A DNA stretch of 64,000 bases from Carposina sasakii (GCA_014607495.2 CP053172.1:8508888-8572887), one strand, 5' to 3'. Shown: positions 1 through 10,958, numbered from the stretch's first letter. Program-made: numbers and translations. The notes: generated from the sequence alone by a model not told the origin.

Positions 1-3000
1 CTATATAGAAACAAGACTTGAGTTATTAGAGAAATTATTTTCGAAATTTCAAGATGGACATAAATTAGTTGTAGCGGCGGCTTCGCAAGATCGGGACGAG
101 CCTTATTTTACCCAAAATACATATGAGACATTCGAGGAAATGTATGTGCAGTATAGGGTTAATTTGAGAGAAGCTTTACAAAAATTTATAACACAAAATG
201 AGTCGTCATCATCAACAGTACCGGCAATTGTGCAAGAAAATAATAGCCATTGTGAAGTGAAGCTACCTTATATACAGTTACCTACATTTAATGGCAAATA
301 TGAAGAGTGGCAAACCTTTTACGATATGTTTTCTGCACTTATACATAACAATAAGAACTTGTCAGCCATACAGAAATTCCATTATTTGAAGAGTAATTTA
401 GCAGGAGAACCTCAAAATTTATTGCGTATATTTTCTATGACAGATTCTAATTACCAAGAAGCATGGAAGCAATTGGTACGTCGATATGATAATAAGAGAT
501 ATAATTGTAACGCAGTTCTAAAGACATTCTTTGCACAGAGAAAAATAGTTACCGAGTCAGCTAACGCAATTAAGCAGTTATTGGATGTCACATCTACTTG
601 TTTGAAATCTTTGCAAAATATGGGTGTTTATACAGTGAGTTGGGACGCCATTGTTATTTATTTTGTTGTTTCCAAGTTAGATACCGAATCAATTAAACAG
701 TGGGAACAACAATTAAATGTATCAGATGCTTTGCCAACATGGTCACAGCTGAGAGATTACCTAGAATATAGATTTAGATCGCTAGAAATGATTGACACCA
801 GCGTATCACGCACACAAGGAGCTAGACAGCATACTAAGACGTTTCATATGGCAGTGGAGAATAAAACTAAAGAGAAGTGTTCAATGTGCAACGAACATCA
901 TTATTTGGGTTTATGCAAGCGATTTATACAACTTACGCCCCCAGATAGACAGAACTTCGTACAAAATAATTATTTGTGTTTTAATTGTCTTTCACCTTCA
1001 CATTTAGTAATGAAGTGTCGACGAGTGCAGAGCTGCAAGAGGTGTAGACGGCGTCATCATACTTTATTACATTTTGAAACAGATAGCACTCAGGAGGGTA
1101 ATGTACAGAGAGAGGTTTCAACATCACCGCGCGCACCACGAGACGAGACAACGAGTACTTTGAGAGGTGATGCACATAACATTACAGCAGCATTTTCGAG
1201 AAGGGAGCTTCAACCAAACAGCGTACTACTGGCAACAGCTAGAGTTAAGGTATTTAATGCACATGGTTATAGTCAAACTATTAGAGCTTTACTTGATCAG
1301 GGTTCACAAGCCTCTTTTGTGACGGAGGCTACTGTACAGTTATTAGGTCTTGTACGCAAACCTGTAAGTGGTTGGGTATCAGGTTTAGGAGATGGTCGTA
1401 CCAAAATCAAGTATATGGTTTCACTTTGCGTTAAGTCTAACTTTAATTCTGAAGTTTCATTAACAGTAAATGCATTTGTTTTACATTCTTTAACGTCATT
1501 GCTTCCGACGACTAAACTTAGTACATTTGAGTGGATAGAGATAGAGCATTTACCTTTAGCAGATCCCACGTACACTACACCTGGTAAGATCGATATATTG
1601 TTAGGCGCAGATGTATACTCTAATATATTACTAGATGGAATGATCAAGAAACCGAGCGGGAATGTAATGGCACAGAACACAATCTTTGGATGGATCTTGT
1701 CTGGTAAGGTGTCACACGAGTCTAACATCTCTAGGGATCAACTAATTAGCATGCATGTACAGGTTAAGGAAGATGAGTTATTGAAAACCTTTTGGGAGAT
1801 AGAAAATGAACCAACTATAATAAAAAAGGAGATGAGTGAAAGTGAGAAAAGCTGTGAAGAGTTTTTTAATTTAACTACAAAAAGAGATATTACAGGAAGA
1901 TTTTCAGTGAGGTTACCATTTAATACGGATGATCCTAGATGTCAGTATGGTCATTCGCGAGAAATAGCAATAAAGAGATTAAAGCTCTTAGAGAGAAAAT
2001 TAGGTAAGAATGAGAAGTTACGAGATGATTACAATAAGGTGATGGAAGAATACATGGTATTAAATCATATGACACTAGTTGAGGAGAAGGATATAGAAAA
2101 TCCAAAAGCAGTATATCTTCCACACCACGCTGTTATACGTGAAGATAAAGATACTACCAAACTTCGCGTGGTATTTGATGCGTCTAGTAAAGGCACTAAT
2201 AATGTTTCTTTAAATGATGAATTACTTGTTGGGCCAAAACTACAGCAAGATTTGAGACACATATTGATGAGGTGGAGAAACCATAAAATATGTATTGTCG
2301 CTGATATCGTGAAGATGTATATAATGGTATTAGTAAACGAAGAGGATACAAACTTTCAGAGAATAGTGTGGAGAGTTCATCCATCTGATCCAATACAGCA
2401 TTATAAACTTTTAAGATTAACTTTCGGCACAGCATGCGCACCGTACTTAGCAGTAAAATCTTTACAGCGTTTAGCAGAAATAGAAGAATCAAAATATCCA
2501 CTAGCAGCCAAAATAACCAAGGAAGATTATTACATGGATGATTTAATGACGGGTACAGAAACGGTAGAGGAAGCCTTGGAAGTATATAATGAAATGAATA
2601 AATTAATGAATTTAGGTGGATTTGAACTACAAAAATGGAATAGCAGTAGTGAAGAATTTATGAAGAAAATAGGAAAGAGCAGTCAATTCGAGAATGTTGC
2701 CCCTATTAAAATAAATAATTTAATTAAAGTCCTTGGAGTAAGCTGGAATAGGTGTACTGACAGTTTCGAGTACAAACTTAACTTAACAGAACCTAGAGAT
2801 AACATGACTAAAAGACAGGTTCTATCAGAAGTAGCAAGGTTATACGATCCTCTAGGATGGATAGCTCCTGTTGTTGTTACTGCTAAAGTATTTATACAGA
2901 AACTTTGGAAATCAGGATTAGAATGGGATGATTCTTTAAATGAAGGGTTACTTCAGCAATGGTTGATATATCGAGATAATTTAAATGATTTGAAGAATTT

Positions 3001-5950
3001 AAGAATACCGAGATGGATTAATATGACAAAATTGTCGAGAGTCGAGTTACATGTATTTTCGGATGCTTCGAGAATAGCATTTGCGACAGCAGTATATATG
3101 AGAGTAATAGATGAATCAAATAGAGTGAATGTACATTTAGTGACTGCCAAAACAAGGGTTGCCCCAGTAGAAAAGGAACTTTCAATCCCTAGACTTGAGT
3201 TGTGTGGAGCTACTTTGGCAGCCAAACTTATTTTTGAGGTATCACAAGTTTTAAGTATACCAAAAGAACATTTGTACGGTTGGACAGATTCAACTGTAGT
3301 CTTGGCATGGATTAAAGGAGGTTCGAGTCGTTGGAGTACTTTCGTTAGTAATCGAGTGTCTACTATATTAAATATTCTAGATTATGAGCAATGGAGTCAT
3401 GTGACTACAGACTTGAATCCAGCCGACTGTGCTTCTCGAGGTCTAAATCCCAAGGATTTATTAGAGCATTCATTGTGGTGGAAAGGTCCACAGTGGCTGA
3501 CAGAAACTGACGTACAGTTTAATGATATTTGTGAAGATACACATGAAGAGGAGAGAGTTCAATCACTAACAGTTTTATCTAATATTGAAGTGGAATTTGT
3601 TTGGTCTAAATTTTCGTCCTTGTCAAAACTTTTAAGAATTATTTCATACTGTAGGAGAATTTTAAATTATAAGTTACCAAAAAATGAGCGTAAAATATTT
3701 ACAAAATTTATTACATCTGATGAAATTAATCAAACTTTACTTTCGTGTATTAAACAAATCCAAGAACGAGAATTTGGTTCGGAGATAAAACAATTAGTGA
3801 CTCGAGGATGTGTACTGAAGAAAAGTAATCTTCGCTCTCTTTATCCTATTTTAGATAAAAATAAGATTTTAAGAGTAGGTGGACGCATTGCTCAATCAGA
3901 CGCAAGTTACGACACAAAACATCCAATAATTATGCCGGCTAAAAATCATTTTAGTCAGTTATTAATTTTAGATGCCCATCAGAAGACTTTGCATGGTGGT
4001 CCTCAACTGATGCTAAATTTTCTAAGGACTAAATATTGGATCCTACGAGCAAGAGAACGTGTCAAGAAAATCTATAGAGAATGTGTAGTTTGTACTAGGT
4101 ATTCTACGAAGAAGACTTCGCAATTAATGGGACTTTTACCTGATGTGAGATTGAAACTTAGCAAACCATTCAAATCTACTGGAGTTGATTATTGTGGTCC
4201 GATTAACATTCGGTTTTCACCAGGCAGAGGAGCTAAATCTTATAAAGGTTATATATGTCTTTTTGTGTGTATGGTGACAAAGGCTAAACATCTCGAAGCA
4301 GTCACTGACCTAACTGCCAAAGGTTTCATTGCAGCTTTCAAACGTTTTACTTCACGCAGAGGACATTGTCAAGATTTGTATAGCGATAATGGAACCAACT
4401 TCGTTGGTGCGGATAAATTGATGAGGGAGATGTTTAATAGTGCTAAATCAGCAATCCCTACTGAGATAGCCGAACTACTTACTTTAGAGAGTACAAGGTG
4501 GCACTTCATACCACCACATGCACCAAATTTTGGTGGATTATGGGAGGCCGGGGTGCGTAGTACTAAAACACATTTAAAAAAAGTAGTCGGAAACAATACG
4601 TTAACATATGAGGAGTTAGCGACAGTGCTGGCCCAAGTGGAAGCATGTTTAAATTCGAGACCTATAACATTACTTAGTGAAGATCCAAACGACCCTCTTC
4701 CCCTGACGCCAGGCCACTTTTTAGTAGGCGAACCATTATTAACTATAGCTGACGAAGACTATTCCAAATTTTATGTAGTAGGTCTAGATAGATGGCGGTT
4801 AACGCAGAAAATTGTAACTAACTTTTGGAATAGATGGTATAGGGAGTATTTTGTAACACTTAATCAGCGTTATAAATGGAATTCTAAGGGTGCTGAGCCT
4901 AAAATTGACGATATTGTTATTCTTAAAGAGGATAATATTCCTCCTGCAAAATGGTTATTGGGTAGGATAATAAATAAACATCCAGGACCTGATAATATTT
5001 CTAGAGTTGTAACTGTGAAGTGTAAAAACGGAGAATTTAAAAGACCTATTAGTAAGATTTGTGTTATTTCTAAATAGGTTAAGAAAACTATGTTTTAAGA
5101 TTAATGTATAAAAGTAGTGTAAAGGATGGGAGTAGGTAGTATTGAGAGCTAATAGTATAAATCTTTAGTTTGAGTAATAGTGTTCGATTTAGTTAGTAAG
5201 TAAGTACTTATCTATACTTATCATACAATACCTATAAAATAACACTACTTTATTACTTTGAATGCCAAGAGAAAACTATTGTGTGTACAAGAATGAATTA
5301 CATTTTTGTTTTTATAATTCTATGTTCTTACATATTATTATTAAGTATAGTATGTACATGAAATGTACGAGAAGTATATTTACCTACAGTATATACTATT
5401 TTTGTTTTGTCACGGTGGGCGGGCTATACCCTACCTTCTATTGTTATATTTTATATCATTTACTGTTAGTTAGTATTGAGATAAGTCAAACTATTGAGAT
5501 GTTTATTCGAGTGTAATTTACAAACGCCCCTTCCTACCTATCTGTATATCGGTAGTATTTTATTTGATATAATTTGAGTGAGATATTTACGAGTTGTTTA
5601 TTGTACCTATTGTAGTAGAGATAAAGATTAAAATTTTGAGATATAGAGTACTTAAAGTTTTCGTCGATTAAAGAACTATGTTCTTTGGTGGGCGGAATGT
5701 CTAAACAGATAGTCCAAGGTACAATATTCCCTTTTTTCGTGAGCTGAGCCATAGGTGAGGCATAGATAGTTACCTAGCTATGTTTAGTTATTTTTAAGTA
5801 TACAGTCCACTTGTCATTTGAGTTAGTGCAAAATAAAGGAACTAAGAGAACAGACGTATTTGTATATTTTTAATTTCAATCGCGATCTCAGTTAAGCAAA
5901 ACCAAACCTTATCGCCTTAACACCTGGGAAACGTAAATACGTAGTACCTA
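1..5950 (+). mobile_element. BEL/Pao LTR retrotransposon, 5' end outside window
   Basis: One long gag-pol frame (2-5077) is followed by AT-rich sequence with a polyadenylation signal AATAAA at 5832-5837, as expected of a 3' LTR. The 5' LTR and the start of gag lie left of base 1, so the LTR boundaries cannot be set by comparing the two copies. The right edge given here is approximate. An undamaged 5-kb frame suggests a young insertion. Confidence 0.8.
2..5077 (+). CDS. BEL/Pao gag-pol polyprotein (5'-partial)
   Basis: Retrotransposon polyprotein that makes capsid, protease, reverse transcriptase, RNase H and integrase. The frame is open from base 2; the first ATG (140) gives 1645 residues, but about 46 in-frame codons precede it, so the true start is outside the window. 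Numbering from that ATG: DUF1759-like gag at ~40-200 (LPTFNGKYEEW), Cys/His zinc knuckles ~245-310, aspartic protease DQGS at D386, reverse transcriptase with YMDD at 798-801, RNase H region (VFSDAS, WTDSTVVLAW), an H2C2 integrase zinc-binding segment, integrase core D1350, D1416, E1469, and a C-terminal DUF5641-like segment (DRWRLTQK...). The domain order is that of the BEL/Pao superfamily. No env-like frame follows. No stop or frameshift is visible, so it may be functional. Confidence 0.95.
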   Translation, partial: YIETRLELLEKLFSKFQDGHKLVVAAASQDRDEPYFTQNTYETFEEMYVQYRVNLREALQKFITQNESSSSTVPAIVQENNSHCEVKLPYIQLPTFNGKYEEWQTFYDMFSALIHNNKNLSAIQKFHYLKSNLAGEPQNLLRIFSMTDSNYQEAWKQLVRRYDNKRYNCNAVLKTFFAQRKIVTESANAIKQLLDVTSTCLKSLQNMGVYTVSWDAIVIYFVVSKLDTESIKQWEQQLNVSDALPTWSQLRDYLEYRFRSLEMIDTSVSRTQGARQHTKTFHMAVENKTKEKCSMCNEHHYLGLCKRFIQLTPPDRQNFVQNNYLCFNCLSPSHLVMKCRRVQSCKRCRRRHHTLLHFETDSTQEGNVQREVSTSPRAPRDETTSTLRGDAHNITAAFSRRELQPNSVLLATARVKVFNAHGYSQTIRALLDQGSQASFVTEATVQLLGLVRKPVSGWVSGLGDGRTKIKYMVSLCVKSNFNSEVSLTVNAFVLHSLTSLLPTTKLSTFEWIEIEHLPLADPTYTTPGKIDILLGADVYSNILLDGMIKKPSGNVMAQNTIFGWILSGKVSHESNISRDQLISMHVQVKEDELLKTFWEIENEPTIIKKEMSESEKSCEEFFNLTTKRDITGRFSVRLPFNTDDPRCQYGHSREIAIKRLKLLERKLGKNEKLRDDYNKVMEEYMVLNHMTLVEEKDIENPKAVYLPHHAVIREDKDTTKLRVVFDASSKGTNNVSLNDELLVGPKLQQDLRHILMRWRNHKICIVADIVKMYIMVLVNEEDTNFQRIVWRVHPSDPIQHYKLLRLTFGTACAPYLAVKSLQRLAEIEESKYPLAAKITKEDYYMDDLMTGTETVEEALEVYNEMNKLMNLGGFELQKWNSSSEEFMKKIGKSSQFENVAPIKINNLIKVLGVSWNRCTDSFEYKLNLTEPRDNMTKRQVLSEVARLYDPLGWIAPVVVTAKVFIQKLWKSGLEWDDSLNEGLLQQWLIYRDNLNDLKNLRIPRWINMTKLSRVELHVFSDASRIAFATAVYMRVIDESNRVNVHLVTAKTRVAPVEKELSIPRLELCGATLAAKLIFEVSQVLSIPKEHLYGWTDSTVVLAWIKGGSSRWSTFVSNRVSTILNILDYEQWSHVTTDLNPADCASRGLNPKDLLEHSLWWKGPQWLTETDVQFNDICEDTHEEERVQSLTVLSNIEVEFVWSKFSSLSKLLRIISYCRRILNYKLPKNERKIFTKFITSDEINQTLLSCIKQIQEREFGSEIKQLVTRGCVLKKSNLRSLYPILDKNKILRVGGRIAQSDASYDTKHPIIMPAKNHFSQLLILDAHQKTLHGGPQLMLNFLRTKYWILRARERVKKIYRECVVCTRYSTKKTSQLMGLLPDVRLKLSKPFKSTGVDYCGPINIRFSPGRGAKSYKGYICLFVCMVTKAKHLEAVTDLTAKGFIAAFKRFTSRRGHCQDLYSDNGTNFVGADKLMREMFNSAKSAIPTEIAELLTLESTRWHFIPPHAPNFGGLWEAGVRSTKTHLKKVVGNNTLTYEELATVLAQVEACLNSRPITLLSEDPNDPLPLTPGHFLVGEPLLTIADEDYSKFYVVGLDRWRLTQKIVTNFWNRWYREYFVTLNQRYKWNSKGAEPKIDDIVILKEDNIPPAKWLLGRIINKHPGPDNISRVVTVKCKNGEFKRPISKICVISK

Positions 5951-6190
5951 TCTCGCTCAGTAAGAATAATATAATAAGTTAAAACATTAGTTACATAGAT
6001 AAAGCCGTAAGCGGTATTCCGACAATTTATGAGCCGAGAAATATGCGTGTTCCGCCTAATGTGGCAAATATAAACGAATAACCCGAGCCTTTAGTTGCGA
6101 GTTTGCGAGCAATATGGAGAAATTTATTCCCATCCCATCTTGGTTACTAAGAAATACACACAGGTAATATTAAACGTTGGAAATTCCGCG
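5078..6190 (+). other. 3' non-coding region and probable 3' LTR of the BEL/Pao element
   Basis: No gene is visible. It starts with an AT-rich 3' untranslated part. A 'tgtcacggtgggcgggc' motif near 5407 could open the LTR, and AATAAA lies at 5832-5837. The LTR end is not resolvable without the 5' copy. The last ~200 bases show nothing recognisable before the tandem array. Confidence 0.45.
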
Positions 6191-6198
6191 CTGGTGCG

Positions 6199-6797
6199 GG
6201 ACTTTACTGGAATACATCAGTATCTCCTTTTGGACATGTCGTAAATGGGGCATCACTAGAATACATCAACTGCATCTCCTTTTGGACATGTCGTAAATGG
6301 GGCATCACTAGAATACATCAGCTGCATCTCCTTTTGGACATGTCGTAAATGGGGCATCACTAGAATACATCAACTGCATCTCCTTTTGGACATGTCGTAA
6401 ATTGGGCATCACTAGAATACATCAGCTGCATCTCCTTTTGGACATGTCGTAAATGGGGCATCACTAGAATACATTAGCTGCGTCTCCTTTTAGACATGTA
6501 AATGGGACATCACTAGAATACATCAGCTGCGTCTCCTTTTGGACATGTCGTAAATGGGACATTACTAGAATACATCAGCTGCATCTTTTTTGGACATGTC
6601 GTAAATGGAGCATCACTAGAATACATCAGCTGCATCTCCTTTTGGACATGTTGTAAATGGGGCATCACTAGAATACATCAGCTGCGTCTCCTTTTGGACA
6701 TGTCGTAAATGGGACATCACTAGAATACATCAGCTGCGTGTCCTTTTGGACATGTCGTAAATGGGACATCACTAGAATACATCAGCTGCATCTCCTT
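6199..6797 (+). repeat. 52-bp minisatellite derived from family A
   Basis: Eleven near-identical units of 52 bp (two are 1-3 bases shorter) and a final partial one; units start at 6251, 6303, 6355, 6407, 6459, 6508, 6560, 6611, 6663, 6715 and 6767, with a diverged first unit near 6199. Each carries 'catcactagaatacatcagc' then 'tctccttttggacatgtcgt'. The last unit runs on into ordinary family A sequence ('gcgttttctcaagcgatgag'), so the array grew inside a dispersed repeat. Confidence 0.95.
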
Positions 6798-6873
6798 CCA
6801 TGGCACTCAAGGGCGTTTTCTCAAGCGATGAGGTAGCAATTTGTCACGAATCAGTGCTAAATGTGGCTTGGTA

Positions 6874-7450
6874 TACAGGATCTTTTTTCGTGGCCACCAC
6901 ACACGAGAGGTACGCACTTATACATGAAATAAAGTACGTTTATGCCAAAAAAAAATGTTGGGAAATTATTTTAATTTTTAGGCAAATTTTTCAAAATTAA
7001 CTCTTTAATGTATGAATTTATGGTCTTGTAGTTTTTGCATTTGTTATTTAACGGGAGATTTTTTAGTTTTTTCAGTAAAAAAATTTATTACGCGCGTCTA
7101 CATGCATTTCTGCAAAAAAAAAATGCAACTCGATAACTCAACTTTGGACCTTAATATCATGTAGACTAGATTACATACATATAATCACGCCTTTATCCCT
7201 TACGGGGTAGGCAGAGCACCAAGGGCCGATAGAACCACATGGTGCCACTTCTGACCAATTTTGAGGGTATAGTTGGGATGTACAAATTCAGTTAGTAGTG
7301 ACAGATGGTCAGCCCATCGCCTACAAAATACCAAGACCCTCTTGTCCCTCTACTGACTTGTACGTACATGCTTCCATGAAGAAAAATGTTCATGATGATG
7401 TGGAGAATGCGTGGTATTCAGAAACGTTGACGACCAGAAAACATCCTGTA
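6874..7450 (-). mobile_element. MITE family D copy, interrupted by family B
   Basis: Starts with TACAGGATCTTTTTTCGTGG, runs through 'aaataaagtacgtttatgcc', and ends with 'gaaacgttgacgacc' and CATCCTGTA. The interior is split at ~7170/7365 by a family B repeat; the two halves align with the uninterrupted D copy at 48392-48777. Confidence 0.75.
7171..7365 (+). repeat. Family B dispersed repeat nested in family D
   Basis: Begins 'acatacatataatcacgcct', contains 'cttacggggtaggcagagca' and 'gaccaattttgagggtat', and ends at 'ctactgacttgtac'. Other copies are at 13146, 18622, 31812 (part), 35852, 42045 and 61655. It is probably a non-autonomous element of undetermined class. Confidence 0.75.
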
Positions 7451-7559
7451 TAAATAGGATCTTCCTCGTGATCTTGAGTTCTGGATACACTATTTCAGGA
7501 ACGCAGCGGTGTGTATATGTATGAAGTAGCGGCCGCCGATGTATAAGTTTTATATCTGG

Positions 7560-7668
7560 CATGTTTCATCAAAATCTGTTCAGTAGTTTTTGAATGAATC
7601 AGTAACAAACATACATCCATCCTCATAACTTTTTGCATTTATAATATTGGAAGGATTTTTATAAGGTT
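7560..7668 (-). repeat. Helitron-like (family G) terminal fragment
   Basis: Contains 'catcaaaatctgttcagtag', 'gtaacaaacatacatccatc' and 'tttataatattggaaggatt', the reverse of the usual lepidopteran element start. The rest is missing. Confidence 0.5.
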
Positions 7669-7740
7669 TTTTAAAAATTAGTGATTATCTTTTGATATGA
7701 AACTAAGTAGGTAAAAAGAAACAACTTTTACTATGGGACC

Positions 7741-7843
7741 AACTCCGAAATAGTGAAAAAAAATCAGCTGTTCCATACATTTCAGTGCAGTAATCATTCG
7801 AGATTGTATGGAACAGCTGATTTTTTTTCACTATTTCGGAGTT
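7741..7843 (+). repeat. Snap-back repeat, 39-bp perfect inverted arms
   Basis: Bases 7741-7779 are the exact reverse complement of 7805-7843, with a 25-base loop. The arms start AACTCCGAAATAGTG and end CAGCTGTTCCATACA. A related, less perfect copy lies in inverted orientation near 19118-19210, so this is a small dispersed foldback family. Confidence 0.9.
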
Positions 7844-8017
7844 GTTGTTATTATTATTATTAGGTTAATGTTGGTATATTATAACATCAACGATAACCTG
7901 TGAATGCGGTTTTATTATAGTATTAACGACTTGAGATAGTAAACGATACGAGTAAGTTCTTTTATGCTGTCGCTCGTAAAGTCCAGAGTTAGTAGTTATC
8001 TTTAAGAAACATACGTA

Positions 8018-8222
8018 TAGGTTTACTAGCGGACCCGATACACGTTATCCTGCTCCACGTCTCAAATACTATCTTTCTGAAAAAACTTTGAAAACATTAT
8101 CTAGTTGAACGAAATGTGAATTTATTAAAATCGCTCTAGCCGTTTTTTACGTGAAAGAGTAACAAACATCCATCCATCTATCCATACTTACAAACTTTCG
8201 CGTTTATAATATTAGTAGGATA
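8018..8222 (-). mobile_element. Helitron-like non-autonomous element (family G)
   Basis: Begins with the reverse of the 3' end ('actagcggacccgatacacg', CTAGT-type terminus), contains 'atcgctctagccg' and ends 'tttataatattagtaggat', the usual lepidopteran Helitron-like layout. Short and non-coding. Confidence 0.65.
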
Positions 8223-8336
8223 GACACGGCTGCCCAGCGTGGTGACTATAGGCAAATCCCCCCATGGCAGTCTTGTGGCGTGCCCTGGGGGAGGCCTACG
8301 TCCAGCAGTGTACTGCAATAGGCTGATGATGATGAG
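8222..8336 (+). repeat. Family R repeat, 3' part with RTE-type tail
   Basis: Contains 'gctgcccagcgtggtgacta', then 'gccctgggggaggcctacgt' and 'ccagcagtgtactgcaatag', followed by GATGATGATG. The terminal stretch resembles the last codons of an RTE-type LINE (see 35694-35840). Confidence 0.75.
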
Positions 8337-8337
8337 A

Positions 8338-8530
8338 CACGGCTGCGTTACCGATATGGGGTAGCCAAAACTGCAGGATCATAGGAGAGCCCACAGCTAT
8401 ATTTAGCATAGCCGGGACTGATGTAAATGATCAGTGATAGGTTGCTAGCTTATCGCCTGGAATGCCCGAGTTCCTTAGTCGACTCTACATGCATGGGCGG
8501 AGATGCAGCTGATGTAGTCTAGTAAAGCCC
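8338..8530 (-). repeat. Family A dispersed repeat
   Basis: Reverse-oriented copy with 'gatcagtgataggttgctag', 'gagttccttagtcgactct' and 'gagatgcagctgatgta'. It follows directly on a family R tail, an arrangement repeated at 57765-58265. Confidence 0.75.
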
Positions 8531-8588
8531 AAGGCAAATATACCTACAGTGTTATTAGAAAACCGCGTCATAAGATTAGATAGTCATA

Positions 8589-8700
8589 AGGTAGACACGG
8601 TGCTCAGTGGTGAGAGCGCTGGCATGCGGAATGCAGAGGTCGTGGGTTCGATTCCCACCCGGGTGAGGAATTTTTTCCATTTCTTAATTAATAATTTTAT
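8589..8700 (+). repeat. tRNA-headed SINE
   Basis: Has an A-box-like 'ctcagtggtgagagcgc' and a B-box 'gggttcgattcccaccc', then a 'gaattttttccatttctt' body and a long T run. The body matches the SINE at 11735-11820. The anticodon arm does not fold well, so this is a SINE head, not a tRNA gene. Confidence 0.7.
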
Positions 8701-10681
8701 AGATACTTTTTTTTTTTTTTTTTTTAAAGAATTACAATTAGGTTCAGGGTGCCATTAAACTGGAGGGGTTTCACTTGGCGCCCTTTATGTAACTATTACT
8801 TATAAATTACTTACTACGTTTATCCAGTACCTACACTCAGCCTGTTTCAGTTTAAAAATGACTTGAAGAAATTGTATTGAATATCTGTCAAATTTAGGCA
8901 ATGTTGGGTTTAAAGGGCTGAAAACAGCTATTTTATTAGCCAAATAAAAAAGAAAGCATGTTTCGTTAAATAACAGTCGCAGCGTATATAAGGCATAGTG
9001 TGTCTGTAATAGTGAAATCAAACGTCCTACGCACGTGCTACCTATTTATAACGGAACAGGCGAGAGGCTATCGGACAACTTTTCGCCTTACAGTCGACAT
9101 AGTCCAAACAATCGACCGATATCGACGTAGTTTGACTTTGTTTGTACGTGATTTCGCTTTTAAAGTCTGGATTTTGGCGGCGGTAGGCTCATTACTTACC
9201 GTATTGGACTTAGGAGGCGAACTGAGAAAAAGTGGGCGTTAAAAAACTCTTCTGCCCCAAGATATGCACTTTTCTACGCAACTTTATGGAAGCCCATGTC
9301 CTTTCTAAGGATATTTAAAATCAACAATTACATTTATTAGAAACATTTAATGTGGAAAAAAATTATATGTATAAATAATATAAGTACCTACTTATGTTTT
9401 TTCTTTCTTTTCTAACATGTCGCCACGTGAAATATGCAAGTAAAAAATTCAAGCGAATGTTTATTTTATTTTATATTTTCAATTATAAGGTAATAATCTA
9501 CTTAGATACTTTCAGGCATTGCAAACCTTTTCGCACCCTACATAAAACAGCAACGTAAAATGGTTCTATTTTGTCAAAGTCCACGGAACCCTAAGTGGAC
9601 CAAATGGCACTAACCTACATGTGCCTCGCTTAGAAGCTTTCTACTGTAAACTCAAATAAAGAGATATAGAGAGCAATTTTTTGGTATATAAGGTACGAGT
9701 ACATACACGTCATGTGAGGACGGTAGCTATTTATATTTTAAGCCCATGCAATTCACCGACTGCGCATGTGTGAATTTGATGTATAGTACGAAAGGCCACA
9801 GCATACAAAAATCAGTAGAAGAATGGGAGTTTGTTTTGATAGGCTTATGAGCGAGTATAATATTATATTCTCAAAATCTTTAAGTATGTTGAGTATTATT
9901 TTCAAGATCGAGAGTTAGTTGTAAATACCAAAACAATTTGTTATAGCGAAAGGTGTTTTTCGCTTGTCCACTAGTACCTCGCCTTAATTGTATCAGGCGT
10001 TACGATTCGGAAGTTCCATCTGTATGTACATTGTACATGTAGCTATTTATAATTACTCCGTTTTTGCTTATATTAGATACATATATTAGATACTTATATA
10101 TACATAAAAAAAACTTCTTTGAGTTATTATGTAGAAATTTTACGAAGATAATAAAAAGTAGGGGCTTTTTTTTATTCTTCGAATTTCATTATTATCTACT
10201 ATATCTAATACGTTTATACGCATATTATGCAAACAAAAAATAAGTGGTTTAACATTAATTTTTATATTTATTCATTATATTTAATAATAATAACTTTTTA
10301 AATTATTAATAAATTTCCTGAACAAATTCTACGTTTATGAAATTGATAATAGAGACCATTTTTTAAGTCAATTAATTTAACTGTAGATTATGTATTTAAT
10401 TGTATCAGGCGTCACTATTCGGAAGTTCAAATTTCCATCGAAGTAGCTTATCTACCTACTAATGATTCACTAACATTTACTTACCATAAAATATCACATT
10501 ACCCAATAAAGATAGTCCCATATTTTAATCACAATAGAACCCGAAGTTCAAACCCTATTCACCCCTGACCTACATAACCCGAATATGACAATGTAATAAT
10601 GTAATATGAGAGCCTTCGCAGCCTTAAGGAATGCCCAAGGATCTGTCCATGAAGAAAGATCACGTGGAGGTACGATACATA
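8701..10681. other. AT-rich non-coding region, no gene seen
   Basis: Several short frames are open but none shows a domain or coding-like composition. A ~35-bp direct repeat ('ttgtatcaggcgt', then 'attcggaagttc') occurs near 9984 and again near 10394. Bases ~9000-9240 are less AT-rich and open (80 codons), without recognisable similarity. Confidence 0.5.
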
Positions 10682-10958
10682 TACAGGATGATTTTTGGTT
10701 GTCAACGTTCTCTAAAACAACGGAATCTCCTCATCATCCCAAGATATTAGGGTCCAAAGTTGAGTAAATAGACTTTTTCACGATCAATAATTAATATCTG
10801 TCTATGAAAAAACTAGCATAAACACTGCCACTATAATATTCGCCCGATCAAGTATTTAAATTTTTTTTCAAAAAGATTTACTTCGTTTCCCAGCATTTTT
10901 TTTTGCCATAAACTTACTTTATTTGACGTATAGAGTAAGTACGTACCCTTCGTTAACT
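10682..10958 (+). mobile_element. MITE family D copy, right end worn
   Basis: Starts TACAGGATGATTTTTGG, continues 'tgtcaacgttctctaaaac' and 'attagggtccaaagttgag', and carries the 'cataaacttactttatttga' segment. The CACCCTGTA right end is missing. Confidence 0.7.

Noticed and set aside
6199..6797. CRISPR-like array
   Set aside because: The units are contiguous with no unique spacers, and the genome is clearly animal; it is a minisatellite.
9000..9242. 80-codon plus-strand gene
   Set aside because: No domain, no homology I recognise, no promoter or splice context.
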